Source: an uncultured Amylibacter sp.
GTDB taxonomy: Bacteria; Pseudomonadota; Alphaproteobacteria; Rhodobacterales; Rhodobacteraceae
DNA: 64,000 nt
Assembly: GCA_943846615.1 (NCBI GenBank)
Contig: OX044354.1
Location: forward strand, 124,001 to 188,000
Reading direction: 5' to 3'
Shown: piece after piece, positions 25,538 through 35,906 of the stretch
Layout: each line of letters begins with the position of its first letter
How positions within the stretch are numbered: position 1 is the stretch's first letter
The notes under the pieces: generated by a model
What the model was told of the DNA's origin: nothing
Seen by the model: the letters and a program-made list of their open reading frames with translations, nothing else
Databases searched by the model: none
Made by a program: the position numbers and the translations under genes

Positions 25538-26026
25538 TCAGGCAAATTTTTGCTTTAATTCGGCCTCTACGCCGGGGGTAACGAATTTGGTCACATCCCC
25601 GCCTAGGCGAGCAATTTCTTTGACTAATCGTGATGCGATTGCTTGGTGTTTTGCCTCTGCCATCAAGAATACGGTTTCAACGCGATCATTCATGGCGCGG
25701 TTCATACCGACCAATTGATATTCGTATTCAAAATCTGAAACGGCGCGCAAACCACGGATGATTATATGCGCGCCGACTTCATCTGCTTTGTCTATCAACA
25801 GGTTTTCGAACGGCTCCACGATGATTTCGGTGCCTTCATGGTCGATTTTGCTCAGATTACGCTCGATCATTTCAACGCGCTCTTCGAGAGTGAATAGCGG
25901 GCCTTTGTCGCGATTAATGGCAACGCCGATCACCAAACGATCCACCAAAACGCAGGCGCGTTTAATGATGTCCAAATGGCCCAATGTTATAGGGTCAAAG
26001 GTTCCAGGGTATAATCCAACGCGCAT
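25538..26026 (-). CDS. coaD: Phosphopantetheine adenylyltransferase
   Basis: CoaD makes dephospho-CoA from 4'-phosphopantetheine and ATP, the penultimate step of coenzyme A synthesis. The 162 residues match the family. The nucleotidyltransferase motif is GTFDPITLGHLDII near the N-terminus, with the pantetheine pocket RGLRAVSDFEYEYQ near residue 90. The later loop that is usually ISSTxVR reads AIASRLVKEIA, a common alphaproteobacterial form. It sits between a CBS-domain gene and ppiB. Confidence 0.95.
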   Translation of the reverse strand: MRVGLYPGTFDPITLGHLDIIKRACVLVDRLVIGVAINRDKGPLFTLEERVEMIERNLSKIDHEGTEIIVEPFENLLIDKADEVGAHIIIRGLRAVSDFEYEYQLVGMNRAMNDRVETVFLMAEAKHQAIASRLVKEIARLGGDVTKFVTPGVEAELKQKFA

Positions 26027-26105
26027 TGTTCTGCCTTATTTCATTTGGAACTACGCAATAGAAAAACGATATTCTGGTCAAGTAGAAACGCGTAAATCTG
26101 CGATA

Positions 26106-26537
26106 TTAACTGTGCAACATTTCCAGCATGGATTTATTTTCAGATTCGATTTCATCCAAACGCATCTTCACCAAATCACCAATAGAAACCATGGCAACAA
26201 TGCCATCGTCGCCCATAACCGGAATATGGCGAAAGCGACCATCTGTCATGGTTTTCAAAACACTTTCGGCAGTATCCTTTGGCACACATGTTTGCACATT
26301 GGCGGTCATGATTGTGGAAACAGATTCTTGCAAAACTAATGCGCCGCGACGACCCAATTCACGTACAATATCGCGTTCTGACAAAATACCGTCCAGCTTG
26401 TTATCACCTGAACTCACAACCAGAACACCGATTCTATTTTCCGATAATATGCTTGCTGCATCTTGGATCGTTTGATCGGGTGTGATTGTCATAATTGATG
26501 ATGATGGACGTTTGTCTAGAAGGCCTTTGATATACAT
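26106..26537 (-). CDS. Tandem CBS-domain protein
   Basis: A 143-residue protein consists almost entirely of two CBS domains (about residues 10-65 and 75-130). Recognisable pieces are SENRIGVLVVSSGDNKLDGI with LSERDIVREL, and TDGRFRHIPVMGDDGIVAMV with SIGDLVKMRL. Stand-alone CBS pairs bind adenine nucleotides and modulate partner proteins, but the partner here is unknown. ATG 26537 is preferred because it has GGAG upstream and opens the domain; an ATG 13 codons earlier would add an atypical extension. Confidence 0.88.
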   Translation of the reverse strand: MYIKGLLDKRPSSSIMTITPDQTIQDAASILSENRIGVLVVSSGDNKLDGILSERDIVRELGRRGALVLQESVSTIMTANVQTCVPKDTAESVLKTMTDGRFRHIPVMGDDGIVAMVSIGDLVKMRLDEIESENKSMLEMLHS

Positions 26538-26605
26538 GTTTTGCTTTACTCCGTTATGCAACTTTAAGGCTAACATAGCTTTTATGCTGTGTCACGTCCC
26601 TAGGA

Positions 26606-29440
26606 CTAAAGCATTGTTTTCAAATAATATCCGGTGTAGCTTCCGTCGACCTTGGCCACCTCTTCTGGTGTACCAGTGGCGACGATTTCACCGCCGCCAT
26701 CGCCACCCTCTGGGCCGATGTCGATGATGTGGTCGGCGGTTTTCACAACGTCTAAATTGTGCTCAATCACGATAACTGTATTTCCCTGATCCACCAATTC
26801 ATGCAATACTTCCAGTAGCTTACGAACGTCTTCGAAGTGTAGTCCGGTCGTTGGTTCGTCCAAAATATACAGGGTTCGACCAGTTGAACGCTTCGCCAAT
26901 TCTTTGGATAATTTCACACGCTGGGCTTCGCCACCTGACAGTGTTGTCGCGGGTTGGCCAACCTTGATATAGCCCAAACCAACGCGCATCAACGCGGTCA
27001 TTTTATCGCGAATGCTTGGTACTGCTTTGAAAAACTGTTCTGCGTCTTCGACAGTCATGTCTAACACGTCGGCGATACTCTTGCCTTTGAATAAAACCTC
27101 CAGTGTTTCGCGGTTGTATCGTTTGCCACGACAGGTTTCGCATTCGACGTAAACATCGGGCAGGAAATGCATTTCGATTTTGATCAAACCATCGCCCTGA
27201 CAGGCCTCGCAGCGACCGCCTTTAACGTTGAAACTGAAACGACCCGGCTTGTAACCACGTGTTTTGGATTCAGGCAAGCCTGCGAACCAATCGCGAATTG
27301 GGGTGAACGCCCCCGTATATGTGGCGGGGTTAGAACGTGGTGTGCGACCAATGGCGCGTTGATCGATGTCGATTACTTTGTCCAAATAGGTTAGCCCGCG
27401 AATTTCATCACAATGTGCCGGTGTTTGTTTCGCTCCATTCAAGCGCATGGACGCTGTTTTAAACAAAGTTTCAATCGTCAGCGTCGACTTTCCTCCACCC
27501 GACACGCCCGTCACACAGGTAAACGTCCCCAATGGAAAGTTTGCGTTGATGCCCTTTAGGTTATTGCCCGTCGCGTTCGTAACCGTGATTGCTTTGCCAT
27601 TCCCCTTGCGACGTTCAACAGGTACCGATATTTCGCGTTTTCCGCTAAGGTATTGACCAGTAATAGATTTCTTATTCTTCTCGATTTGCGCTGGGGTTCC
27701 TTTGGCAGTGATCTCACCACCATGCACACCCGCACCTGGACCAATATCCAAAACATAATCTGCGGTACGAACTGCCTCTTCGTCATGTTCAACGACGATG
27801 ACGGTATTTCCCTGATCGCGCAGGTTTTTCAAGGTTTCCAACAACCGTCCATTGTCACGTTGATGCAGCCCGATCGACGGTTCATCCAACACATACAGAA
27901 CACCTGTAAGGCCAGAGCCGATTTGGCTGGCCAGACGAATACGCTGGCTTTCGCCACCAGACAATGTTCCCGAGTTGCGCGACAAAGTTAGGTAGTTCAA
28001 TCCAACATTGACCAAGAATCCCAGCCGTTCACGAATTTCTTTCAGAATCGCCGCAGCAATTGCTTTTTTCTGCTTGGTTAAGCTTTCTGGAACGCTTTCG
28101 ATCCAGTCCAATGCCTCTTTGATCGACATCTGAACGACCTGCCCCACGTGCAAGTCAGCTATTTTTACAGCTAATGCCTCTGGTCGTAAGCGGTAACCAT
28201 CACAGGTGCCGCAATGGCGGTTGTTTTGGTACCGCTCGAACTCTTCGCGAATCCAATTGCTGTCGGTTTCACGGTACCGGCGTTCCATATTGGGAATGAC
28301 GCCTTCGAAATTACGAGTCACTTCATAAACGCGTCCGCCTTCGTCGTAGCGAAACGGGATTTCATCCTTGCCTGAACCGCGCAACATGACCTGTTGCACT
28401 TTTTTCGGTAATTCACGCCATTCGGCGTCTTTGTCGAATTTATAGTGCTTGGCTAATGCCTCGATCGTTTGGCGGAAATAGGGTGATTTACCCTTGGCCC
28501 AAGGCGCCAAGGCACCACCATACAGACTTAACGATGGATCAGGGACAACCAAGCGTTCATCGAAAAACAACTCCACGCCCAGCCCGTCACAATCGGGACA
28601 AGCCCCAAAGGGTGCGTTGAAGGAAAACAGACGCGGCTCGATTTCGGAAATCGTAAATCCGCTGACGGGACATGCGAATTTTTCTGAAAACGTGATGCGT
28701 TCTGGATCGCCATCTTTGGGGACTGTTTCCAAAATGGTGATGCCATCGGCCAAATCCAATGCTGTGCGGAAGCTGTCTGCCAGTCGTTGCTCCAGCCCCG
28801 ATTTAATAACAATGCGATCAACAACCACATCGATATTGTGGCGGAATTTCTTGTCCAAGGTTGGTGCGTCGTCCAGCTCGTAAAACTCACCGTTCACTTT
28901 AACACGTTGAAAACCTTGTTTTTTAAGTTCTTGAAACTCCTTCTTATATTCACCTTTACGATCACGCACGATGGGCGCTAGCAGGTATGCGCGTATCCCC
29001 TCGTCCATGGTCATTACCCGATCAACCATTTCGGAAATTTGTTGCGCCTCAATCGGTAAACCGGTGGTCGGTGAATACGGTGTGCCTACACGCGCAAATA
29101 ACAGACGCATGTAATCATAAATTTCTGTAACAGTACCAACCGTGGAGCGCGGGTTCTTCGATGTTGTCTTTTGTTCAATCGAAATGGCGGGTGACAACCC
29201 GGAAATGTGATCAACATCGGGCTTTTGCATCATATCAAGGAACTGACGCGCATAGGCGGACAGGCTCTCTACATACCGTCGCTGACCCTCGGCATAGATG
29301 GTGTCGAATGCTAGAGATGATTTGCCTGAACCAGACAGGCCCGTGATCACCACCAATTTATCGCGTGGAATATCAACATCTACGGATTTCAGGTTATGTT
29401 CACGCGCTCCGCGTATCTCGATGTTTTTAAGTTCTGGCAT
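26606..29440 (-). CDS. uvrA: Excinuclease ABC subunit A
   Basis: The 944-residue UvrA recognises bulky DNA damage with UvrB in nucleotide excision repair. It has two ABC ATPase modules: Walker [10 protein letters not shown] near residue 33 and GVSGGGKST near 640, with signatures [12 protein letters not shown] and [12 protein letters not shown]. Zinc-binding cysteine pairs are visible at [16 protein letters not shown] and [16 protein letters not shown]. The damage-binding insertion lies between them. It is transcribed alone on the minus strand, away from the lytic transglycosylase gene 79 bases upstream. Confidence 0.98.
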   Translation of the reverse strand: MPELKNIEIRGAREHNLKSVDVDIPRDKLVVITGLSGSGKSSLAFDTIYAEGQRRYVESLSAYARQFLDMMQKPDVDHISGLSPAISIEQKTTSKNPRSTVGTVTEIYDYMRLLFARVGTPYSPTTGLPIEAQQISEMVDRVMTMDEGIRAYLLAPIVRDRKGEYKKEFQELKKQGFQRVKVNGEFYELDDAPTLDKKFRHNIDVVVDRIVIKSGLEQRLADSFRTALDLADGITILETVPKDGDPERITFSEKFACPVSGFTISEIEPRLFSFNAPFGACPDCDGLGVELFFDERLVVPDPSLSLYGGALAPWAKGKSPYFRQTIEALAKHYKFDKDAEWRELPKKVQQVMLRGSGKDEIPFRYDEGGRVYEVTRNFEGVIPNMERRYRETDSNWIREEFERYQNNRHCGTCDGYRLRPEALAVKIADLHVGQVVQMSIKEALDWIESVPESLTKQKKAIAAAILKEIRERLGFLVNVGLNYLTLSRNSGTLSGGESQRIRLASQIGSGLTGVLYVLDEPSIGLHQRDNGRLLETLKNLRDQGNTVIVVEHDEEAVRTADYVLDIGPGAGVHGGEITAKGTPAQIEKNKKSITGQYLSGKREISVPVERRKGNGKAITVTNATGNNLKGINANFPLGTFTCVTGVSGGGKSTLTIETLFKTASMRLNGAKQTPAHCDEIRGLTYLDKVIDIDQRAIGRTPRSNPATYTGAFTPIRDWFAGLPESKTRGYKPGRFSFNVKGGRCEACQGDGLIKIEMHFLPDVYVECETCRGKRYNRETLEVLFKGKSIADVLDMTVEDAEQFFKAVPSIRDKMTALMRVGLGYIKVGQPATTLSGGEAQRVKLSKELAKRSTGRTLYILDEPTTGLHFEDVRKLLEVLHELVDQGNTVIVIEHNLDVVKTADHIIDIGPEGGDGGGEIVATGTPEEVAKVDGSYTGYYLKTML

Positions 29441-29519
29441 TCCTCAACCCCGATGTTCCCACTGTAGGTACGCGGACACTATGGTTGAAAATAAAGCGGA
29501 ACAAAACAGGAAAGTTTAA

Positions 29520-30095
29520 TTAATTTCCCAAAATGACTTTGACGTAATTTCTGGTCTCTTTGTAGGGCGGAACACCGTTGTACTTCTGAACAGCACCTGG
29601 GCCTGCGTTATATGCGGCCAATGCCAAACGCCAGCTTTTGAATTTGGCATACTGTTGCGCCAGATATCGCGCGCCGCCTTCCAAATTCTGTTTTGGATCA
29701 CGCGGATTTACGCCCAGTGACCGCGCCGTTGCCGGCATTAGTTGTGCCAACCCCAATGCGCCCGCATGTGACCGTGCCTTGGGGTTCCAGTTGCTCTCTT
29801 GTTGGACCAGACGTTTAAATAAATCCACTGGAACGCCATATTTGCGCGCTGCGGCAGCCGCCATCGGGGAATAAACGCCTTTGTAGCGCCCGCGATAGCT
29901 GGGAATCGTTTCATAGGCAGGTTTATCAATGCCATAGCGGGAATTGGATGCGCTGTATTGTTTTGACAGGCGATCATCCAAAAGGCGAGAATGATTGGGT
30001 AAAATAATCGGTTTTGTACGCGTAAAGCCGGCTGTCGGTGCCAAAACAATGGCACCCGAAATAATTACAGCAGAGATAAAATTACTTTTGAACAT
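29520..30095 (-). CDS. Lytic transglycosylase, SLT domain
   Basis: From ATG 30095 the protein is 191 residues with a signal peptide ([21 protein letters not shown]). The C-terminal SLT domain has the catalytic glutamate in [10 protein letters not shown], then [16 protein letters not shown] and the substrate-groove [16 protein letters not shown]. It cleaves peptidoglycan between MurNAc and GlcNAc, producing the anhydro-muropeptides that AnmK recycles. The start is uncertain. An AGGAGG site is 23 bases before this ATG, and a GTG eight codons upstream is too close to that site. Confidence 0.88.
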   Translation of the reverse strand: MFKSNFISAVIISGAIVLAPTAGFTRTKPIILPNHSRLLDDRLSKQYSASNSRYGIDKPAYETIPSYRGRYKGVYSPMAAAAARKYGVPVDLFKRLVQQESNWNPKARSHAGALGLAQLMPATARSLGVNPRDPKQNLEGGARYLAQQYAKFKSWRLALAAYNAGPGAVQKYNGVPPYKETRNYVKVILGN

Positions 30096-30245
30096 TATAT
30101 AAACCAGTGATTTCCACACCTCCTATAACGCTTTAGGCACTAAAGATAAATTAATTTAAATTAATGGGCGGATTTTCACCTTTTATAAACGCCCCAGAAG
30201 GCTATGGTTAACAAAACGCAATTCAGGATTCGTCGGGGAAATAAA

Positions 30246-30761
30246 ATGGCTGGTTCACTAAACAAAGTAATGCTTATTGGTAACTTGGGCGCAGACCCAG
30301 AAGTGCGCACGTTTCAAAACGGCGGCAAAGTGTGCAATCTGCGCATAGCAACGTCAGAACGCTGGCGCGATAAGAACACTGGTGAAAACCGCGAGAAAAC
30401 AGAGTGGCACACTGTTGCGATTTTTTCTGAGGGTTTGGTCCGTGTGTGTGAACAGTACCTGCGTAAAGGTTCCAAAGTTTTTGTCGAAGGCGCGTTGCAA
30501 ACACGTAAATGGCAGGACCAATCAGGCAATGATCGTTATTCTACTGAAGTGGTTATCCAAGGCTTTGGCGGTACATTGACGATGCTTGACGGCCGTTCAG
30601 GCGGCGATAACGCTGGCGGCGGTCAAGGTGGTGGTTACAGTTCTGGTGGCGGCCAAGGTGGTGGTTACAGCTCTGGTGGTCAACAATCTGGCGGATATGG
30701 TCAAGGTGGTGGTCAGTCACAACCTAACCCAAGCGACTTGGATGACGAAATCCCATTCTAA
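30246..30761 (+). CDS. ssb: Single-stranded DNA-binding protein
   Basis: SSB coats single-stranded DNA in replication, repair and recombination. The 171-residue form from ATG 30246 begins [20 protein letters not shown], the usual start of alphaproteobacterial SSB; an ATG 14 codons upstream is less likely. The OB fold covers about residues 4-110. The Gly/Gln/Tyr-rich linker includes a 10-residue unit repeated twice, and the acidic tip DLDDEIPF recruits partners. It is divergent from the lytic transglycosylase gene and followed by a strong terminator. Confidence 0.97.
   Translation: MAGSLNKVMLIGNLGADPEVRTFQNGGKVCNLRIATSERWRDKNTGENREKTEWHTVAIFSEGLVRVCEQYLRKGSKVFVEGALQTRKWQDQSGNDRYSTEVVIQGFGGTLTMLDGRSGGDNAGGGQGGGYSSGGGQGGGYSSGGQQSGGYGQGGGQSQPNPSDLDDEIPF
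30618..30677 (+). repeat. Two 30-bp tandem repeats in the ssb linker
   Basis: Two adjacent 30-base units, differing at two synonymous positions, encode [10 protein letters not shown] twice in the disordered SSB linker. Slippage here would change linker length without breaking the frame. Confidence 0.85.
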
Positions 30762-30832
30762 AGGTTTCTGAAATCAAAGATTGGTCAACTCTTAGCGCTT
30801 CGTTTAAAGAGTACTTTTCAATTGGAAATATC

Positions 30833-30866
30833 ATAGCGGCGCTTATCTGCGCCGCTATTTTTGTTT
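30833..30866 (+). terminator. Rho-independent terminator after ssb
   Basis: A perfect ten-base stem ATAGCGGCGC/GCGCCGCTAT with a six-base loop is followed by TTTTGTTTTC. This is the strongest terminator in the window and separates ssb from the TerB-like genes. Confidence 0.93.
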
Positions 30867-30909
30867 TCTTCCTACGACACTGGTTCGTAAATCAATCGAA
30901 TACATAACG

Positions 30910-31188
30910 TTGAAACCTGTTCGTCCACAGGATTTAACGAAAGCTTTGAATGTTGAATCGTCGTCATTTGACCAACTGGATGTTTATGGCATTCAATATG
31001 GTTTATCTGACCCCGTAAAACGCACGGATTTGATGGCAATTTTCGAAATTATATCCGCTGAAGGCGTGTTGCATCAGCGAGGGAGGAAATACGTTCCTGA
31101 GGTTTGTAAATGCCTGGAAATAAGCGATACACTATTTGAATCCGTTTGGTTGGATTTCGGCGATCGTAAGAGAACACGAAGGTCGTGA
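30910..31188 (+). CDS. Truncated TerB-like protein
   Basis: A 92-codon frame encodes the C-terminal half of a TerB-like helical domain. GLSDPVKRTDLMAIFEIISA and ISDTLFESVWLDFGD align with GLSVDEKRELLTALFDVISA and INQAFFDSVWVDYFE of the next gene. The first half of the domain is absent. The only sensible start is a TTG without a visible ribosome binding site, 44 bases after the ssb terminator. It may be the remnant of a duplication or a small working protein. Function is unknown. Confidence 0.5.
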   Translation: MKPVRPQDLTKALNVESSSFDQLDVYGIQYGLSDPVKRTDLMAIFEIISAEGVLHQRGRKYVPEVCKCLEISDTLFESVWLDFGDRKRTRRS

Positions 31189-31237
31189 GTAGATACTCAA
31201 TTTTTCACATTACCTGACTAAAAGTACAGGTTGAATT

Positions 31238-31248
31238 CCCCCCCCCCC
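31238..31248. repeat. C11 homopolymer upstream of the TerB-like membrane protein gene
   Basis: Eleven consecutive C residues lie 57 bases before the preferred start of the following gene. Tracts this long slip easily in replication. A TTGAAT box sits directly before it and an AATACT box directly after, with 14 bases between, so length changes could tune a promoter. Confidence 0.8.
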
Positions 31249-31305
31249 TGAATACTCAACTGGATGACAAATGAACAATTTAAGTTCGTCAAATTGGGGA
31301 TAATA

Positions 31306-31935
31306 ATGTTTAAAATTCAATATTTTACTGGAATTTATTTTACAGTACTGTTGCAAGCTTCCAATGCCGCTATTGCGAAGGAATCGATTCAGAATAATGT
31401 TCTGATAGCCGCCGACAACTCTGCTGTTGATGGCATCCTTATAGTGATGATTTTGGCATTACTTGTGTCACCTATTTATATTTACTTTAACCGTATAAAG
31501 AATGACGCCACGCGCAAAAGACGTCTTCTTCAAAAATTTTCGGTGAAGGATCAAAATATCATCCTTACGATGGCCAGCGTCGCAAAAACCGATAAAGAGA
31601 TCGCACCGAGCGAAGTTCAAAAAATTCGTCAAACGATCGAAAAGCTGACGCAACGTAAAGTCTCAGATAACGACGTTGAGAGAGTGATTGCATTAGCGTC
31701 GGACAAATTCAAATCGCGTGATCTGCAGGGGGTTGTTACCGGCCTAAGCGTGGACGAAAAACGGGAGCTATTGACCGCTTTATTCGACGTTATTTCAGCC
31801 GATGGAAAGCTACGCAAAGCGGAACGTGAATATTCAAGACGTTTTTGTAAGGGTTTGAATATTAACCAAGCATTTTTCGATTCTGTTTGGGTAGACTACT
31901 TTGAACAAAACCCAAACAAGCTAACGGTCGAATAA
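31306..31935 (+). CDS. Membrane-anchored TerB-like protein
   Basis: From ATG 31306 (GGGG seven bases upstream) the protein has 209 residues. An N-terminal hydrophobic leader (about 1-20) is followed by a membrane helix ILIVMILALLVSPIYIYF (about 42-60) and a basic stretch NDATRKRRLL. A cytoplasmic TerB-like helical domain follows (about 75-195, with IAPSEVQKIRQTIEKL and LTALFDVISADGKLRKAERE). TerB-like domains occur in tellurite and stress-response proteins and bind metal or membranes. The function here is unknown. An ATG at 31264 is possible but would add 14 residues before the hydrophobic leader. Confidence 0.72.
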   Translation: MFKIQYFTGIYFTVLLQASNAAIAKESIQNNVLIAADNSAVDGILIVMILALLVSPIYIYFNRIKNDATRKRRLLQKFSVKDQNIILTMASVAKTDKEIAPSEVQKIRQTIEKLTQRKVSDNDVERVIALASDKFKSRDLQGVVTGLSVDEKRELLTALFDVISADGKLRKAEREYSRRFCKGLNINQAFFDSVWVDYFEQNPNKLTVE

Positions 31936-32014
31936 CGTCATTCCGCTTGTCGTAAATGACCTAGATTTCTTCGCACGTTTGGCGTTCCCTGAATGAAATT
32001 CTAGGGAGAAGAAA

Positions 32015-32977
32015 ATGAAAGTCGGATTTATTGGTCTTGGAAATGTCGGTGGTAAGCTGTCCGGTTCGTTGTTGCGCAACGGTGTTGATTTGTATGTTCG
32101 TGATTTGAACGAAAACCTCGTTCAAAGCTTCGTCACCAAAGGGGCAAAGACAATTGCGACTAACAAGGCGTTGATGGAAACCTGTGATGCTGTCATCACC
32201 TGTCTACCCTCGCCTGCGGCTTCTGCTGCGGTAATGGAGTCTGATGATGGCCTTTTGGCGGGCATGTCGGATGGTAAGATATGGATGGAAATGTCCACAA
32301 CCGATCAGGCAGAGGTGACGCGCCTTGGGGCTATGGTGGTCGCCAAAGGCGGTCAGGCGGTGGATTGTCCCGTCTCTGGCGGTTGTCATCGTGCTGATAC
32401 AGGAAACATTGCTATTTTCGCAGGGTGTACGCGAGATACATTCGAAACGATTTTCCCGCTTTTGCAACAAATGGGGCGACGCCTCCTTCACACTGGCGAA
32501 CTTGGCTCGGCATCAGTTTTAAAGGTTGTCACAAACTATCTCGCGACGGCAAACCTTCTGAGCTGTGCAGAGGCTCTGACGACCTGCAAGGCCGCTGGTA
32601 TGGATCTTGGCACCGCTTATGAGGCCATTAAAATTAGTTCGGGCACGTCTTTTGTGCATGAAACAGAAAGCCAGGTAATTTTAAATGGATCGCGCGACAT
32701 TAGTTTCACCATGGACTTGGTCGCCAAAGATATTGGGTTGTTCCAAGATATTGCGGATCGTCACGAAGTGCCGCTTGAAATATCACCCTTGTTGATTGAA
32801 ATCTTCGCCGATGGGATCGGTCGTTTTGGCCCACGTGAATGGTCGCCAAATATAATCAAACGTTTAGAAGAGGCTACCGGATTAACGATCACTGCGCCGG
32901 GATTCCCTGCTGAAATGACGGATGATGAGCCAGAGGAAGAAGGTTACGAAGTAATCCCTGCTTCTCGTAATGTGTGA
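32015..32977 (+). CDS. NAD(P)-dependent beta-hydroxyacid dehydrogenase family protein
   Basis: This 320-residue protein belongs to the 3-hydroxyisobutyrate dehydrogenase family. It has FIGLGNVGGKLSG at the N-terminus, DCPVSGGCHRADTGNIAIFA near residue 118, and the catalytic lysine in GSASVLKVVTNYL near 175. It is longer than the paralogue at 8148 because of an acidic C-terminal tail (TDDEPEEEGYEV). The substrate is not evident. A good ribosome binding site (GGGAGAAG) precedes the start. It lies alone between the TerB-like genes and gyrA. Confidence 0.87.
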   Translation: MKVGFIGLGNVGGKLSGSLLRNGVDLYVRDLNENLVQSFVTKGAKTIATNKALMETCDAVITCLPSPAASAAVMESDDGLLAGMSDGKIWMEMSTTDQAEVTRLGAMVVAKGGQAVDCPVSGGCHRADTGNIAIFAGCTRDTFETIFPLLQQMGRRLLHTGELGSASVLKVVTNYLATANLLSCAEALTTCKAAGMDLGTAYEAIKISSGTSFVHETESQVILNGSRDISFTMDLVAKDIGLFQDIADRHEVPLEISPLLIEIFADGIGRFGPREWSPNIIKRLEEATGLTITAPGFPAEMTDDEPEEEGYEVIPASRNV

Positions 32978-33069
32978 TTTGTGAATTTACCCCGCTAAGT
33001 CATTGATATTATAAAAATATATGGTCATGTGTGAAATGATGCCCTGCATGACCACCTTAACACAACAAG

Positions 33070-33098
33070 TTGCGTCATTTGCCAAAACCTGCTATAAA
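33070..33098 (+). promoter_or_regulatory. gyrA promoter
   Basis: TTGCGT (33070-33075) and TATAAA (33093-33098) are separated by 17 bases, giving a start near 33105 and a leader of only about 20 bases before the GTG of gyrA. The -10 lies in the left arm of a perfect inverted repeat. Confidence 0.65.
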
Positions 33099-33118
33099 TA
33101 TCACAAAATATAGCAGGT
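33087..33118. repeat. Perfect 10-bp inverted repeat at the gyrA start region
   Basis: ACCTGCTATA (33087-33096) and TATAGCAGGT (33109-33118) are exact reverse complements separated by 12 bases. The left arm covers part of the -10 box and the right arm ends in the AGGTGA ribosome binding site. It could be a protein operator or an RNA hairpin limiting gyrA translation. Confidence 0.8.
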
Positions 33119-33127
33119 GAACAGAGC

Positions 33128-35842
33128 GTGAGCGACGACATTAAAAATCCCGACGAAGAGACCCCCGAAACACCAACGTATGACGGGCCACAGATCACCA
33201 TCGAAGAGGAAATGAAAACCTCTTATTTGGATTACGCGATGTCGGTAATCGTCAGTCGTGCAATCCCAGATTTACGCGATGGTTTGAAACCTGTTCACCG
33301 CCGCATCCTGTATGCGATGCACGAAAACGGGTACACGCATTCAAAATCTTACCGTAAATCCGCGAAATCTGTTGGCGACGTCATGGGCAGCTATCACCCG
33401 CACGGTGACAGCGCGATTTACGATTCATTGGTGCGAATGGCCCAAGATTTTTCGATGTCTTTGCCGTTGATTGACGGTCAAGGTAACTTTGGTTCCATGG
33501 ACGGCGATAACGCCGCCGCGATGCGTTACACAGAGGCGCGTCTGGATAAGCCGTCCGAATTCTTGTTATTGGATATCGATAAGAACACCGTTGATTTCCA
33601 GGATAACTATGACGGTAAGGAAACCGAGCCAACGGTTTTACCGGCACGTTACCCGAACATGTTGGTTAACGGTGCTGGTGGTATCGCCGTGGGTATGGCG
33701 ACGAATATTCCGCCGCATAACTTGGGCGAAGTTATTGATGCCACATTGGCACTGATCGAAAACCCAGACATGACCAGCGGCGATTTGATGGAATACGTCC
33801 CTGCCCCAGATTTCCCAACCGGTGGTATCATTTTGGGCCGTGCAGGTGCTGTTAAGGCGTATAACGAGGGCCGCGGTTCCGTCATCATTCGCGCCAAAAC
33901 TCGCGTTGAAGAAATTCGCAAGGATCGTTATGCCATCGTTGTTGATGAAATCCCATATCAGGTGAACAAGGCGACGATGATCGAAAAGATCGCGGAATTG
34001 TCCCGTGATAAAAAGATTGAAGGCATCGCCCACGTCCAAGATGAATCAGATCGTGTTGGCGTGCGCGTGGTGGTGGAATTGAAACGCGATGCAACGGCAG
34101 AGGTGGTTTTGAACCAGTTGTTCCGTTTCACCCCATTACAAACATCATTTGGCTGTAACATGTTGGCGCTGAACGGCGGTAAACCTGAACAGCTGACATT
34201 ATACAAATTTCTAAGCTACTTCGTTGGTTTCCGCGAAGAGGTTGTTGCACGTCGCACCGCCTTTGAGTTGAACAAAGCACGCGAGCGTAGCCACATCCTG
34301 TGTGGTTTGGCCGTTGCTGTTACCAACGTCGATGAAATCGTTGCAACCATCCGTGGTTCAGCGGATCCAGCGGAGGCGCGTGAAAAATTGATGACACGCC
34401 GCTGGCCTGCGGCAGATATCGCGCAATATATTTCCCTGATCGATGATCCAAGTCATACGATCAACGATGATAAAACCTACAACCTGTCGGAAACACAGGC
34501 ACGCGCCATTCTGGAACTGCGTCTGCAACGCCTAACCGCGATGGGCGTCAAAGAGGTGACGGATGAGCTGGAAGAGTTAGCTGGTAAAATTCAAGATTAC
34601 CTTGATATCCTACGTTCGCGCGAACGTATTATGGCGATCATCACGGATGAATTGACCGAAGTTCGCGAAAAATTTGCCGTTCCACGTCGTACAGAGATCG
34701 TCGACTGGGCTGGTGACATGGATGACGAAGATCTGATCGAAAAAGAAGATATGGTCGTAACCATCACCAACCAAGGCTACATCAAACGAACCAATTTGGC
34801 AGATTTCCGCGAACAAAAACGCGGCGGCAAAGGTATCCAGGGCATGTCGACCAAGGACGAAGATTTCGTCACAAACATGTTCGTTGCCAACACCCATACG
34901 GCGTTGTTGTTCTTCACCACAGACGGCATGGTGTACAAATTGAAAACTTGGCGCCTGCCCCTTGGTGGTCGCAATGCAAAAGGTAAAGCAATCGTCAACA
35001 TCTTGCCAATCGATCCGGGTGTATCCATCGCGGCATTAATGCCAATCGATGCACCAGACGAGGAATGGGGCGATCTACAAATCGTGTTCGCCACGGATGC
35101 GGGCGATGTACGCCGTAACGCATTGTCTGATTTTACGAACGTCAAATCGAACGGCAAAATTGCGATGAAATTGCCCGAAGGTAGATCAATCATCAACGTA
35201 CGCATCGCGACCGAGGATGATGATTTTCTTCTAACGACGGCAATGGGTAAGGCTATCCGTTTCCCAACAACTGATGTTCGGGTATTCAAGGGCCGTGATT
35301 CAACAGGTGTACGGGGCATCAAACTTGCCGACGGTGACAGCGTTGTTTCAATGGCTGTTATTCGCCACGTGGACGCAGAATCCGATGAACGCACCGCATT
35401 CTTTAAAATGCGCCGCGCATTGGCAGACGGCGAAACGCCCGAGGGTACGATCAGTCAGGAACGTTTCGATGAACTTGCCGCGCTTGAAGATTGGATTCTA
35501 ACCGTCACAACTGGTGGCTATGGTAAACGTTCATCCGCGCATGAATACCGCGTTTCTGGTCGTGGTGGCCAAGGTGTTGCTGCCGCCAATCTTGATCGTC
35601 GTGACGACACAATCGTCGCCGCCTTCACCGTTGCCGAGGAAGATCAAATCATGTTGGCGACCTCTACCGGTCAATCAATCCGTTGCCCCGTAGCGGGAAT
35701 TTCACAACAGGGTCGCTCATCATCGGGTGTTACCGTGTTCAACACCAAAGATGGCGAGAGCGTCGTTTCCGTCGCCTACATCGCAGACAGCGACGAAGAG
35801 GCCGACGAGCCTGAAACAGACGGCGAAGCGCCAACTGAATAA
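33128..35842 (+). CDS. gyrA: DNA gyrase subunit A
   Basis: This is a 904-residue GyrA with a GTG start (AGGTGA eight bases before). It breaks and rejoins DNA for negative supercoiling with GyrB. The catalytic tyrosine is Y134 in [11 protein letters not shown]. The quinolone-determining positions are Ser95 and Asp99 in [11 protein letters not shown], the drug-sensitive state by comparison with E. coli S83/D87. The C-terminal beta-pinwheel (about residues 540-880) includes the GyrA-box [10 protein letters not shown]. An acidic tail ends the protein. A strong terminator follows. Confidence 0.98.
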   Translation: MSDDIKNPDEETPETPTYDGPQITIEEEMKTSYLDYAMSVIVSRAIPDLRDGLKPVHRRILYAMHENGYTHSKSYRKSAKSVGDVMGSYHPHGDSAIYDSLVRMAQDFSMSLPLIDGQGNFGSMDGDNAAAMRYTEARLDKPSEFLLLDIDKNTVDFQDNYDGKETEPTVLPARYPNMLVNGAGGIAVGMATNIPPHNLGEVIDATLALIENPDMTSGDLMEYVPAPDFPTGGIILGRAGAVKAYNEGRGSVIIRAKTRVEEIRKDRYAIVVDEIPYQVNKATMIEKIAELSRDKKIEGIAHVQDESDRVGVRVVVELKRDATAEVVLNQLFRFTPLQTSFGCNMLALNGGKPEQLTLYKFLSYFVGFREEVVARRTAFELNKARERSHILCGLAVAVTNVDEIVATIRGSADPAEAREKLMTRRWPAADIAQYISLIDDPSHTINDDKTYNLSETQARAILELRLQRLTAMGVKEVTDELEELAGKIQDYLDILRSRERIMAIITDELTEVREKFAVPRRTEIVDWAGDMDDEDLIEKEDMVVTITNQGYIKRTNLADFREQKRGGKGIQGMSTKDEDFVTNMFVANTHTALLFFTTDGMVYKLKTWRLPLGGRNAKGKAIVNILPIDPGVSIAALMPIDAPDEEWGDLQIVFATDAGDVRRNALSDFTNVKSNGKIAMKLPEGRSIINVRIATEDDDFLLTTAMGKAIRFPTTDVRVFKGRDSTGVRGIKLADGDSVVSMAVIRHVDAESDERTAFFKMRRALADGETPEGTISQERFDELAALEDWILTVTTGGYGKRSSAHEYRVSGRGGQGVAAANLDRRDDTIVAAFTVAEEDQIMLATSTGQSIRCPVAGISQQGRSSSGVTVFNTKDGESVVSVAYIADSDEEADEPETDGEAPTE

Positions 35843-35849
35843 AACAATC

Positions 35850-35880
35850 AGGGCCAGCAACACGCTGGCCCTTTTCTTTT
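35850..35880 (+). terminator. Rho-independent terminator after gyrA
   Basis: A perfect nine-base stem AGGGCCAGC/GCTGGCCCT (35850-35858 with 35864-35872) and five-base loop lead into a T-rich tract, eight bases after the gyrA stop. Confidence 0.93.
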
Positions 35881-35906
35881 GCGCCAACCCCGCGTAAACC
35901 GCCCGC

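Noticed and set aside
30746..30907. An open frame after ssb that reads like a membrane helix (IIAALICAAIFVFF)
   Set aside because: The hydrophobic stretch is the translation of the ssb terminator stem and its T-run, and the frame has no ATG, GTG or TTG start.
33022..33054. An eight-base inverted repeat (TGGTCATG/CATGACCA) before the gyrA promoter
   Set aside because: It has a long loop and no T-run, and is not near a box, so it was not called a terminator or operator.
34777..35394. A 205-codon minus-strand frame inside gyrA
   Set aside because: It mirrors the codon pattern of gyrA and shows no independent start signal or domain.
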